A stretch of 10,944 bases of DNA from Sphingobacteriales bacterium (lineage in GTDB: Bacteria; Bacteroidota; Bacteroidia; Chitinophagales; Chitinophagaceae), in contig JAHEZF010000034.1 in the NCBI GenBank assembly GCA_023251215.1, positions 1-10,944 of the forward strand. The letters are read 5' to 3'. The position numbers were made by a program, and so were the translations under genes. Positions 1 to 7,023 of the stretch are shown one piece after another. The notes under the pieces were generated by a model that was not told the origin of the DNA, made no database searches, and saw only the letters and a list, made by a program, of their open reading frames with translations. Position 1 is the first letter of the stretch; each line of letters begins with the position of its first letter.

Positions 1-579
1 GTGAAAGCGCCGATGGGAGTTTTTTCAACCCTGGGTAATCATGATTATGGAGATTATGTGCATTGGAACAGCCCCGAAGAGAAAAAAGCCAATCTTGAAA
101 AATTAAAAAAGGTTCATGCGGCTTTGGGCTGGCGGTTGCTGATGAATGAACATATTGTTTTGGAAAAAGAGAATGATAAGATCGCTGTTATTGGTATTGA
201 GAACTGGAGTGCAAAAGCCCGGTTTACCAAATATGGCGACCTGAAGAAGGCTTATGCAGGGGCTGAATCATACCCGTTCAAAATTCTAATGAGTCATGAC
301 CCGTCACACTGGAAGGCTGAAGTTTGTCCATCATACCCTGATATTGACCTTATGCTGGCCGGGCATACTCATGGGCTGCAGTTTGGCGTGGAAATAGCCG
401 GTTTTAAATGGAGTCCTGTTCAATATATTTATACGGAATGGGCGGGATTGTACGAACAAGAGACAGCAGTTGGACAAAAGGGTTCTCAAAAGCTCTATGT
501 AAACAGGGGATATGGCTTTATTGGTTACCCGGGCAGGGTAGGCATTCTGCCTGAGATCACTGTTTTAGAACTGGTTTGA
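1..579 (+). CDS. Calcineurin-like metallophosphoesterase, 5'-truncated by the window edge
   Basis: C-terminal 192 residues of a calcineurin-fold metallophosphoesterase. Visible metal and active-site motifs are GNHD (residues 12-15 of the visible part), the SHDP segment with H99 and D100, and AGHTHG (120-125). The family's first two motifs (DxH and GDxxx) are absent because they lie upstream. The GTG at base 1 is therefore almost certainly an internal Val codon, not a start. The GNHDYGD form and the later AGHTHGLQFG resemble membrane-anchored YkuE-like or LpxG-like enzymes that act on lipid-linked pyrophosphates or other phosphoesters. Bacteroidota members usually have N-terminal membrane helices, which cannot be checked here. 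The substrate is unknown. Family assignment is firm; specificity is not. Confidence 0.9.
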   Translation: MKAPMGVFSTLGNHDYGDYVHWNSPEEKKANLEKLKKVHAALGWRLLMNEHIVLEKENDKIAVIGIENWSAKARFTKYGDLKKAYAGAESYPFKILMSHDPSHWKAEVCPSYPDIDLMLAGHTHGLQFGVEIAGFKWSPVQYIYTEWAGLYEQETAVGQKGSQKLYVNRGYGFIGYPGRVGILPEITVLELV

Positions 580-616
580 TGAAATTCATAACTTGCTTTC
601 AATATTTTACAAGCCG

Positions 617-635
617 GTTCGTTTTAAAACAGAAC
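617..635. repeat. Short A/T-rich inverted repeat after the phosphoesterase gene
   Basis: GTTC (617-620) and GAAC (632-635) flank the perfect palindrome GTTTTAAAAC (621-630), with one unpaired A at 631. It lies 38 bases after the phosphoesterase stop codon. A T-run follows only at about 653-659, so it is not a canonical intrinsic terminator. It could be a weak transcription end or a dimeric regulator site; neither is established. Confidence 0.25.
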
Positions 636-700
636 AAACAGAGTATTAAACCTTTTTTTAACCTTTTAGTCTTAAAACCGATTCTGAACCATCCATATCC

Positions 701-1750
701 ATGAAGCCAGAATACAACTGCCCGATGCTCAAAAAATGGTCTATACTATCGGCTTTTTTGGTAGCGGGTGTTGCCACCTATTCACAAGGCAGCTCCGTTG
801 ATTCTGTTATTGTACCCTCCAAACAAGTTACCATTGATACCACGCTGGATTATGAAAGCCTGTTCCAGGATTTTGATGCTTTTATGGATTCTATATTGTC
901 TCCCCACAGTTACTTCATGGGCAGTTTATCAGCAGGGAAAGGTTATTATAATTTTGAAAGAAAAGGCAGTTCATTGATCGAAACTTCGCAGAAACTGACC
1001 TATTCACCTGCATTGAGCTATTATCATAAAGGGGGATTCGGTTTTACGACAACCGGTTATATTGTAAATGATGAAACCAACCTCAATTTCTACCAGTTCT
1101 CACTCAGTCCTTCATTTGATTATTTAGAGAACAGAAATTTTGCAACCGGGGTTTCTTATACAAAATTTTTTACCAAAGATTCCTTGTCATTTTATACTTC
1201 TCCATTGCAAAATGAATTATATGCTTACTTCACTTACCGGAAAACATGGGTGAGGCCAACTTTATCGCTGAGCTATGGTTGGGGGAGCCGTTCTGACTAT
1301 GTACGAAGGGAAGATTTGATTCAATCTTTGCGTTTACGTCCAAGAGGCTATACTTATATTAATACCAAAGAATCTGTAAGTGACTTCTCAGTAATAGCAT
1401 CTGTTCGTCATGATTTTTACTGGCTTGACGTCTTTACATACAATGATCACATACGGTTTACACCGCAGGTTGCATTTACCAGCGGCACGCAGAAATTTGG
1501 GTTTAATCAGTCATCCAGCACTTATGGCACAGTGATAAGAAATGGTACCAATGTACTCTATAGTACAGAAAATGTTTTTCTTGATGACCACCTGAACTTT
1601 CAGCCTCTATCTCTTACCTTATACCTTCGCAGTGAATATTTCATTGGAAAATTCTTTATTCAGCCGCAACTCGCCCTGGATTATTATTTCCCTTCTTCCA
1701 GCCGTAATTTCAGTTCGCTGTTCTCCATTACTGCGGGCCTAATATTCTGA
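701..1750 (+). CDS. Secreted protein of unknown function, probable outer-membrane beta-barrel
   Basis: I do not recognise this as a named family. The likely start is the second Met (residue 9, base 725), because MLKKWSILSAFLVAGVATYSQ forms a standard signal peptide with cleavage near residue 29; the first ATG adds eight residues that serve no evident purpose. The mature protein begins with an acidic, Ser/Thr-rich stretch (about 30-70). The rest is dominated by alternating aromatic and polar segments separated by short Gly, Asn or Asp turns (for example around residues 70-130 and 150-200), as in transmembrane beta-strands. The last residues, AGLIF, end in Phe, the usual C-terminal signature for outer-membrane barrel insertion. 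No enzyme motif is visible. It has its own 121-base upstream gap and precedes another barrel gene on the same strand. Barrel assignment is inference from composition. Confidence 0.7.
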   Translation: MKPEYNCPMLKKWSILSAFLVAGVATYSQGSSVDSVIVPSKQVTIDTTLDYESLFQDFDAFMDSILSPHSYFMGSLSAGKGYYNFERKGSSLIETSQKLTYSPALSYYHKGGFGFTTTGYIVNDETNLNFYQFSLSPSFDYLENRNFATGVSYTKFFTKDSLSFYTSPLQNELYAYFTYRKTWVRPTLSLSYGWGSRSDYVRREDLIQSLRLRPRGYTYINTKESVSDFSVIASVRHDFYWLDVFTYNDHIRFTPQVAFTSGTQKFGFNQSSSTYGTVIRNGTNVLYSTENVFLDDHLNFQPLSLTLYLRSEYFIGKFFIQPQLALDYYFPSSSRNFSSLFSITAGLIF

Positions 1751-1768
1751 TCCCAATAGCTATCGGGA
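1751..1768. repeat. 18-base near-perfect palindrome immediately after a stop codon
   Basis: TCCCAATAGCTATCGGGA is self-complementary except for one A/C mismatch (1755 with 1764). It begins directly after the TGA of the upstream gene. The perfect form, TCCCGATAGCTATCGGGA, is a palindrome I associate with Bacteroidota intergenic regions, but that is recollection. No T-run follows, so a simple intrinsic terminator is unlikely; a 3'-end protecting hairpin or a degenerate REP-like unit are options. Confidence 0.45.
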
Positions 1769-1917
1769 CTGAAAACCTTCACATACCGGAGACAATAGTT
1801 CAGTAACCTATTAAGTTGTTGATACTACCAATTTCTGTTTCCCGTTAATGAAATTTAACAGGAAAGGTGGGTTACTGGCATTATACTTGGTTTTTTTTCT
1901 GAATAAAAAAAATAATT

Positions 1918-2505
1918 ATGAAAATAAAACTCCTTCCCCTTTTTGCAGCAATACTGCTGACACAAACCGTAATTGCACAATTTCATATTGGCATAAAAGG
2001 CGGCGCCAACATCATAAAAATACAGGGCCGTTCTTTTAAGGATGAATTCAAATATGGGTATCATCTTGGTGGATTTATGGAACTTGGCCTGGGTAAAAAC
2101 TGGAGTTTGAACCCTGAAGTATTATTCAACCAGGTTAACACCACACTTGATAGTAATTTCAGGCACATTTATCAGAATGTATTTAATCCGGCTTATCAAA
2201 GCAGCGTAAAGCTCTATTATTTGTCGATTCCTCTTATTTTGAATCATAAATTGATTGGCCCCTTATCAATGCAGGTTGGTCCCCAGTTTGGTATCCTGCT
2301 GGATAAGAAAAAAACTTTATTGCAAAATGGTGGCAATGCTTTTAAAGGCGGTGATTTTTCCATGCTGGCCGGAGCACAGATTAAATTAAGCGCTTTACGG
2401 ATTACCGGCCGTTATGTAATTGGCCTGAAAAATATTAATGATATAGATAACCAGGATCAATGGAAAAGCCAGGGTTTCCAAATATCTCTTGGATTTGCCC
2501 TGTAA
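1918..2505 (+). CDS. PorT-family outer-membrane beta-barrel protein
   Basis: A 195-residue protein with a clear signal peptide (Lys at 2 and 4, hydrophobic 5-19, cleavage near A20/Q21). The mature protein starts with a strand carrying GIKGGAN (25-31), followed by YHLGGFMELGLGKNW (about 48-62) and NPEVLF. This order of a Gly-rich first strand, then a strand ending in a conserved Pro-Glu hairpin, is typical of the PorT/OmpA-like beta-barrel family (Outer_membrane_beta-barrel domain 2) widespread in Bacteroidota. Length matches the family's usual 180-230 residues and suggests an eight-stranded barrel. Most members have no known role, so the name PorT should not be read as a T9SS function. The start is preceded by an A-rich stretch (AATAAAAAAAATAATT) and no Shine-Dalgarno. 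A terminator follows 24 bases after the stop. Confidence 0.85.
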   Translation: MKIKLLPLFAAILLTQTVIAQFHIGIKGGANIIKIQGRSFKDEFKYGYHLGGFMELGLGKNWSLNPEVLFNQVNTTLDSNFRHIYQNVFNPAYQSSVKLYYLSIPLILNHKLIGPLSMQVGPQFGILLDKKKTLLQNGGNAFKGGDFSMLAGAQIKLSALRITGRYVIGLKNINDIDNQDQWKSQGFQISLGFAL

Positions 2506-2528
2506 AATTTGATACCTGATGAATATAG

Positions 2529-2554
2529 TCCCCTGCCTTGCGGGGGATTTTTTT
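2529..2554 (+). terminator. Intrinsic terminator after the PorT-like gene
   Basis: A stem pairs 2529-2535 (TCCCCTG) with 2541-2547 (CGGGGGA), including one G-T wobble, around the loop CCTTG. Seven T residues follow at once (2548-2554). It separates the outer-membrane protein gene from lon, so lon needs its own promoter. Confidence 0.85.
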
Positions 2555-2614
2555 ATGTAAACCCTTACTCTACAACGGGTATTCCTGTATTCTTATAACT
2601 GGCAGGCACGAATC

Positions 2615-2645
2615 TTGACAACTATCCTTTCCCTTTGTACTTTTA
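2615..2645 (+). promoter_or_regulatory. Candidate promoter of lon
   Basis: TTGACA (2615-2620) and TACTTT (2638-2643) are separated by 17 bases. Read with the Bacteroidota consensus, CTTG ends at 2617 and TACTTTTA (2638-2645) follows 20 bases later, matching TTTG-N19/20-TAnnTTTG at all but one position of each box. It lies between the upstream terminator and lon, which is where a promoter is needed. Transcription would start at about 2650-2653, giving a leader of about 50 bases to the preferred lon start at 2703. Site visible in sequence; activity inferred. Confidence 0.55.
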
Positions 2646-2672
2646 TCTTTTCAGCATCTTGCCGGTGGCGGG

Positions 2673-5108
2673 ATGACAGGTTGTCTAAATGAAGAAGTGA
2701 TTATGAATTTTGAAAATTATTTTTTGCGTCCCGAAGAGGAAATGGATTTTTTACCGATCATACCGCTGAACGAAAGCGATCAGGAAGACCTTGATGGTAT
2801 TGAGGTTCCGGGTTCGATTCCCCTGTTACCCTTAAGAAATACTGTGCTTTTTCCCGGCGTGGTATTACCGATCACCGTGGGCCGGGACAAAAGTATTAAA
2901 GCGGTAAACGATGCTTACAAAACTGACAAATTGATCGGGGTAGTGGCACAAAAAGACAGTAATGTTGAAGATCCCGGAATAAAAGATTTGGAACAAATTG
3001 GAACCGTGGCCAAAATCGTGAAGCTGATCAAAATGCCGGATGGCGGCACTACTATAATCATACAGGGGAAAAGCCGTTTCTTCATCGAATCTGTCTTTGA
3101 AGAAGATCCTTATTTCAAAGCAAAAATTAAAAAGCTCGAAGAAGAAGAATCGCCAAAGGATGGAGATTTCGATGCATATATTGCTACTATTAAAGACCTG
3201 GCTACAGACATTGTCCATCTTTCGCCCAACATACCTACGGAAGCATCCATCATTCTCCGCAATATTGAAAACCCTTCTTTTCTCATTCACTTTGTTTCCA
3301 GTAATCTGAATACAGACATAAGGGACAAACAACAGTTATTGGAGCTAAACCAGATCCGTCAACGTGCCGATATGCTGATGAAACTGCTTCAGAAGGAATT
3401 ACAGTTTGCCGAATTGAAGAACAAAGTGACCACAAAAACAAGAACCGAACTTGACAAACAGCAACGGGAATATTTTCTGCAGCAGCAAATGAAAAGCATT
3501 AAAGAAGAATTGGGAGGCGACAGTAATATACAGGAGATAAAGGAAATGCAGAAAAAGGCCGAAGCTAAAAAGTGGCCGCTTGCTGCAAAGGAAACATTTA
3601 AAAAAGGAGTGGAAAAACTGGAAAGAATGCATCCCAGTACTCCTGATTTTTCTGTGCTGTATAATCATCTTGACCTGATGCTTGAGCTGCCCTGGGAAAG
3701 TTATACAGAAGATCATTACGATCTTAAAAAAGCAAAGAAGACCCTTGATAATGATCATTATGGTATGCACAAGATCAAAGAAAGGATACTGGAATATTTA
3801 GCTGTGTTGAAATTAAAGGGTGATATGAAGAGTCCTATTCTTTGTTTTGTTGGCCCTCCCGGAATCGGGAAAACATCGCTGGGGCGCAGCATAGCCAATG
3901 CCATCGGCAGAAAATATGTTCGCTTAAGTTTAGGTGGCTTACATGATGAAAGTGAAATTCGGGGACATAGAAAAACATATATCGGCGCCATGCCCGGCCG
4001 CATTTTACAATCCATCCGAAAAGTAAAATCATCAAACCCGGTAATGATACTTGATGAAGTTGATAAAGTAGGAAATGATTTCCGCGGCGACCCTTCTTCC
4101 GCCTTGCTGGAGGTCTTGGACCCCGAACAAAATCATACTTTTTACGATAACTATCTTGAATTGGAATATGACCTGAGTAAAGTATTGTTCATTGCAACAG
4201 CCAATAACGTACAGAATATTCAGCCGGCATTGAAAGACCGTTTGGAAATAATTGATCTCAGCGGCTATGCGGTGGAAGAAAAAATTGAAATAGCCAAACG
4301 CCATTTATTGCCAAAGCAGAAAGATCTTCATGGATTAAAGAGCAGCAATTTTAAAGTCAGCAATAAAGTTTTAGAAAAAATCATCCAGGACTATACAAGG
4401 GAAAGCGGTGTACGGGAACTGGATCGTCAGTTAGCTTCCATTATGCGGTACCAGGCAAGACAATTAGTTTTGAAAGGAAAACTGAAAGCAACAGTTTTAG
4501 CCGAAGACATAGAAAAGATCATTGGCAAACCAAAATACAGCAATGAGATTTATAAAACCGCAAATATGGCCGGTGTGGCTATTGGATTGGCATGGACCTA
4601 TGTGGGAGGTGAAATTCTTTTTATTGAAACCAGCCTGAGTGATGGTAAAGGGGAATTAAAATTAACGGGTAACCTGGGCAACGTAATGAAGGAAAGTGCC
4701 AGTACAGCGTTAACTTACCTGCAATCAAATGCCATGAAATATAATTTAGACCCTAAGCTGTTTGAGAAAAAAAATATTCATATACATGTACCGGAAGGCG
4801 CTGTGCCCAAAGATGGCCCGAGTGCAGGTATTACGATGATGACTTCCATAGCTTCAGCAATGACAGGCAAAAAAGTAAAACCATTCCTGGCTATGACCGG
4901 TGAGATCACTTTACGGGGACAAATATTACCGGTGGGTGGCATAAAAGAAAAGGTATTAGCCGCTAAACGGGCTGGCCTGAAAGAAATAATTCTCTGCTCA
5001 CAAAATGAAAAAGATGTGCTGGAGATCGAATCTGACTTCATAAAAGGGACTAAGTTTCATTATGTGAAAACCATGAACCAGGTACTTGAACTGGCTCTTG
5101 TAGATTAA
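2673..5108 (+). CDS. lon: ATP-dependent protease Lon (endopeptidase La)
   Basis: Cytoplasmic AAA+ serine protease that unfolds and degrades damaged and regulatory proteins. Residues below count from base 2673. Order: N-terminal substrate-binding LON domain (about 48-250, beginning IPLLPLRNTVLFPG), a charged helical linker, the AAA+ module with Walker A GPPGIGKT (394-401, K400) and Walker B ILDEVD (459-464), a sensor region with ESGVRELDRQ, and a C-terminal protease domain. The catalytic Ser717 in PKDGPSAG and Lys760 in GGIKEK are 43 residues apart, the same spacing as the E. coli Ser679/Lys722 dyad, so the enzyme should be active. Length (801-811) is normal. I prefer the start at ATG 2703 (MNFENYF), since the ten residues before it look unlike Lon N-termini; 2673 is the longest option. 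It is monocistronic in appearance: terminator and promoter upstream, palindrome downstream. Confidence 0.97.
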   Translation: MTGCLNEEVIMNFENYFLRPEEEMDFLPIIPLNESDQEDLDGIEVPGSIPLLPLRNTVLFPGVVLPITVGRDKSIKAVNDAYKTDKLIGVVAQKDSNVEDPGIKDLEQIGTVAKIVKLIKMPDGGTTIIIQGKSRFFIESVFEEDPYFKAKIKKLEEEESPKDGDFDAYIATIKDLATDIVHLSPNIPTEASIILRNIENPSFLIHFVSSNLNTDIRDKQQLLELNQIRQRADMLMKLLQKELQFAELKNKVTTKTRTELDKQQREYFLQQQMKSIKEELGGDSNIQEIKEMQKKAEAKKWPLAAKETFKKGVEKLERMHPSTPDFSVLYNHLDLMLELPWESYTEDHYDLKKAKKTLDNDHYGMHKIKERILEYLAVLKLKGDMKSPILCFVGPPGIGKTSLGRSIANAIGRKYVRLSLGGLHDESEIRGHRKTYIGAMPGRILQSIRKVKSSNPVMILDEVDKVGNDFRGDPSSALLEVLDPEQNHTFYDNYLELEYDLSKVLFIATANNVQNIQPALKDRLEIIDLSGYAVEEKIEIAKRHLLPKQKDLHGLKSSNFKVSNKVLEKIIQDYTRESGVRELDRQLASIMRYQARQLVLKGKLKATVLAEDIEKIIGKPKYSNEIYKTANMAGVAIGLAWTYVGGEILFIETSLSDGKGELKLTGNLGNVMKESASTALTYLQSNAMKYNLDPKLFEKKNIHIHVPEGAVPKDGPSAGITMMTSIASAMTGKKVKPFLAMTGEITLRGQILPVGGIKEKVLAAKRAGLKEIILCSQNEKDVLEIESDFIKGTKFHYVKTMNQVLELALVD

Positions 5109-5115
5109 ATTCTGT

Positions 5116-5212
5116 TTCACGCAAAAGCTCAAAGTTTTCGCAAAGACGCAACGGCCTTCCGGCAGTGTTGGTCTTTGCGGCTTGCTCTCTGATCATTGCG
5201 CCTTTGCGTGAA
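5116..5212. repeat. Long imperfect palindrome between lon and porQ (REP-like)
   Basis: The outer arms TTCACGCAAA (5116-5125) and TTTGCGTGAA (5203-5212) are perfect complements. Inside, CGCAAAGAC (5139-5147) pairs with GTCTTTGCG (5171-5179), CAAC (5149-5152) with GTTG (5167-5170), and GCC with GGC around a TTCC loop. The arms are built from recurring CGCAAAG-like units. It fills most of the 148-base gap. There is no T-run. I associate CGCAAAG-rich palindromes of this type with dispersed intergenic repeats in Bacteroidota; whether this one is multicopy cannot be judged from one window. Confidence 0.7.
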
Positions 5213-5256
5213 CATTCTCAAAACTCTATTCAACAAAAACTTATTTTCGCAACAGC

Positions 5257-6318
5257 TTGAAGTGTTCATTTATCATACTGCTGTTGTTCATCATAACCCA
5301 TCTGGATGCACAAACTCTTGGCGGCAGTTCTGTTTTTAATTTTCTTAAACTACCCAATACCCCGCAATTGACAGGATTAGGTGGAATTAATATCTCTCAA
5401 ACTTCCAACGATGTGGGTATGGCATTCAATAATCCCGCACTTTTAAAAGCGGGAATGCATACACAGATGAATGCTGTGTTCAATAGTTTTTACGCCGGCA
5501 TCAAAGCTTATCATTTATCATTGGGTTACCATCATCAGAAATTGAATACCCATTTTTCCTGGGGATTGAATTATTTTGATTATGGAAATATCACGCAAAC
5601 CGATGCAGCAGGAAATGTATTTGGCAAATTCAGACCGGTGGACTGGGTCATGCAGGTATCGGCTTCACGAAGCTACCTGGATAAATGGAACTGTGGCGCT
5701 ACTTTGAAATTCATCAACTCCAATTATGGCCAATATCGTTCCAATGGTATGGCCATGGATGTGGGAGTATTGTATTCAGATACAGCCAATCTTTTTTATG
5801 CATCTGTTGTAGCAAAAAACATGGGTTTCCAGTTAAAGGAATATGACGGCAGCAGCCCCGATGATCTTCCTTTTGATTTGCAGCTTGGAATAACCAAACG
5901 GCTACAGAATGCTCCTTTCAGTTTTTCTCTTACGGTCCATCACCTGCACAGGTTCGACATACAATACAATGATGCTGTTTTTAATAATGAAAATGGTTTT
6001 GAAAACGGTACCACGAAACAATTTTCTTTTGATAAATTATTTCAACACGTAGTGCTGGCCACTACCATTTATGCCGGTAATAAAATAGAAGTAACGGCTG
6101 GCTACAATCATTTACGCCGGCAGGAACTCAACATCGGAAATTCCCTTAACGGGTTAAATGGTTTTTCATTGGGAGCAGGAGTACTGTTTGATAAATTGCA
6201 GATACGTTATGCCCGTGCTTATTACCAGAATAATACGGCCTATAACCAGCTTGGACTTAACCTGGAATTGAAAAAATACTTTGGATTAGGAAAATTCGGC
6301 GAAAAAATTGGCTGGTAA
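5257..6318 (+). CDS. porQ: Type IX secretion system protein PorQ
   Basis: Predicted outer-membrane barrel of the FadL/PorV-like superfamily that belongs to the Bacteroidota type IX secretion system. In Porphyromonas gingivalis PorQ is reported to work with PorZ in the surface attachment complex that anchors cargo to anionic LPS. Visible evidence: a signal peptide (1-18, cleavage before Q19), then a conserved N-terminal block with LGGSSVFNFLKLPNTPQ (21-37), LGGINIS and MAFNNPALL (55-63, the usual 'NPA' turn of this family), followed by many beta-strand segments. Length 353 is typical. The start is TTG at 5257: the frame is open only back to a stop at 5209 and has no ATG or GTG in between, and the signal peptide begins right after it. 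A loop near 240-260 is Asn-rich. No other T9SS gene is in the window. Confidence 0.9.
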   Translation: MKCSFIILLLFIITHLDAQTLGGSSVFNFLKLPNTPQLTGLGGINISQTSNDVGMAFNNPALLKAGMHTQMNAVFNSFYAGIKAYHLSLGYHHQKLNTHFSWGLNYFDYGNITQTDAAGNVFGKFRPVDWVMQVSASRSYLDKWNCGATLKFINSNYGQYRSNGMAMDVGVLYSDTANLFYASVVAKNMGFQLKEYDGSSPDDLPFDLQLGITKRLQNAPFSFSLTVHHLHRFDIQYNDAVFNNENGFENGTTKQFSFDKLFQHVVLATTIYAGNKIEVTAGYNHLRRQELNIGNSLNGLNGFSLGAGVLFDKLQIRYARAYYQNNTAYNQLGLNLELKKYFGLGKFGEKIGW

Positions 6319-6322
6319 TAAA

Positions 6323-6988
6323 CTATGAAACCAGTTTGTACACTTCAAACGCTTCAGCATATTCAGCATTAGCCTGCACGCCTCTGACTTTAGCCAATGA
6401 CCGGATAAAATCTTCCTTCATATAATTACGGTGAGATTGCGACTCATATTTTTTTAGTGCATTTACTTTCTTTTGCATTTCATTTTCTGAAAGCCGGATA
6501 AAAAAATTGGTATGAAAGCTGAAATTATTCCAGGGCAACTCGTATCCTGCAAACGTTGTATTCTTAAAAGCCCTGATACCTTCCTGGTGAATAACCTGGT
6601 GGTCCTGGTGAACATCTGAAGCAGCGGGAAGCAGTACCATGTCTGGATTAAACTTCTGGTTTAATTGTAACAGTTCTTCCAGTATTTTTTGCCTTGCCTG
6701 CGGAAGTTGTCTTACTTCATAATTAAACAGAATAAGATTTGACGGAGGGATGCCTAAAACAGAAGTTGCTTTTTTGCATTCCTGTTCCAATGTATCAGCA
6801 GGCAGGTTTGCCGGCAATGAATTTGAACAAAGGCAAAAGGCGGCATAATAAACATCTTTCCCTTCAGCGCAGTATTTGGCAATGCTGCCGCCACAGCCCA
6901 GCTCACCATCATCAGTATGCGGGGAAAGGATTAATATTTTTTGCGGATCAAACATTGCTTTCTGATATTCTCTTTTATATTGTTTCAA
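6323..6988 (-). CDS. PIG-L/LmbE-family deacetylase
   Basis: Zinc-dependent deacetylase of the family that removes N-acetyl groups from GlcNAc-containing substrates (GlcNAc-PI, mycothiol and bacillithiol precursors, antibiotics and glycans). The N-terminal motif SPHTDDGELGCGG (22-34) carries the metal ligands H24 and D27 and the catalytic-base position D26; DVHQDH (125-130) supplies the third ligand. The C-terminal RGVQANAEYAEAF (202-214) is the conserved end of the family. The fold is Rossmann-like and about 210-230 residues is usual. No signal peptide, so cytoplasmic. The start may be Met12 (base 6955), which puts the first strand at the N-terminus as in relatives; 6988 is the longest option. 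It is the last gene of the minus-strand operon, 35 bases after the preceding gene, and converges on porQ. Bacillithiol deacetylase BshB is an alternative, but the neighbours favour a glycan or lipid-linked sugar. Confidence 0.85.
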   Translation of the reverse strand: MKQYKREYQKAMFDPQKILILSPHTDDGELGCGGSIAKYCAEGKDVYYAAFCLCSNSLPANLPADTLEQECKKATSVLGIPPSNLILFNYEVRQLPQARQKILEELLQLNQKFNPDMVLLPAASDVHQDHQVIHQEGIRAFKNTTFAGYELPWNNFSFHTNFFIRLSENEMQKKVNALKKYESQSHRNYMKEDFIRSLAKVRGVQANAEYAEAFEVYKLVS

Positions 6989-7023
6989 ACAAAATAGTTT
7001 GTAAAACTGCTGAAAAAAATTGA

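Noticed and set aside
1..3. GTG at the first base as the start of the phosphoesterase
   Set aside because: The family's first two metal motifs are missing and the reading begins inside the conserved fold, so the gene extends beyond the window.
1882..1889. TATACTTG as a possible -7 box for the PorT-like gene
   Set aside because: It is close to TAnnTTTG, but no TTG or TTTG lies at the required distance upstream, so I do not call a promoter.
1848..2064. Two short open frames (63 and 69 codons) on opposite strands over the start of the PorT-like gene
   Set aside because: Both overlap the signal-peptide region of a clear gene and have low-complexity, A/T-driven composition.
2865..3332. 155-codon open frame on the minus strand inside lon
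   Set aside because: It lies wholly opposite a strongly conserved gene. The product is rich in Phe, Cys and Ile with no domain, as expected for a shadow frame.
3399..4304. Several minus-strand open frames opposite the lon ATPase region
   Set aside because: They overlap each other and the conserved Walker motifs on the other strand and show no recognisable protein features.
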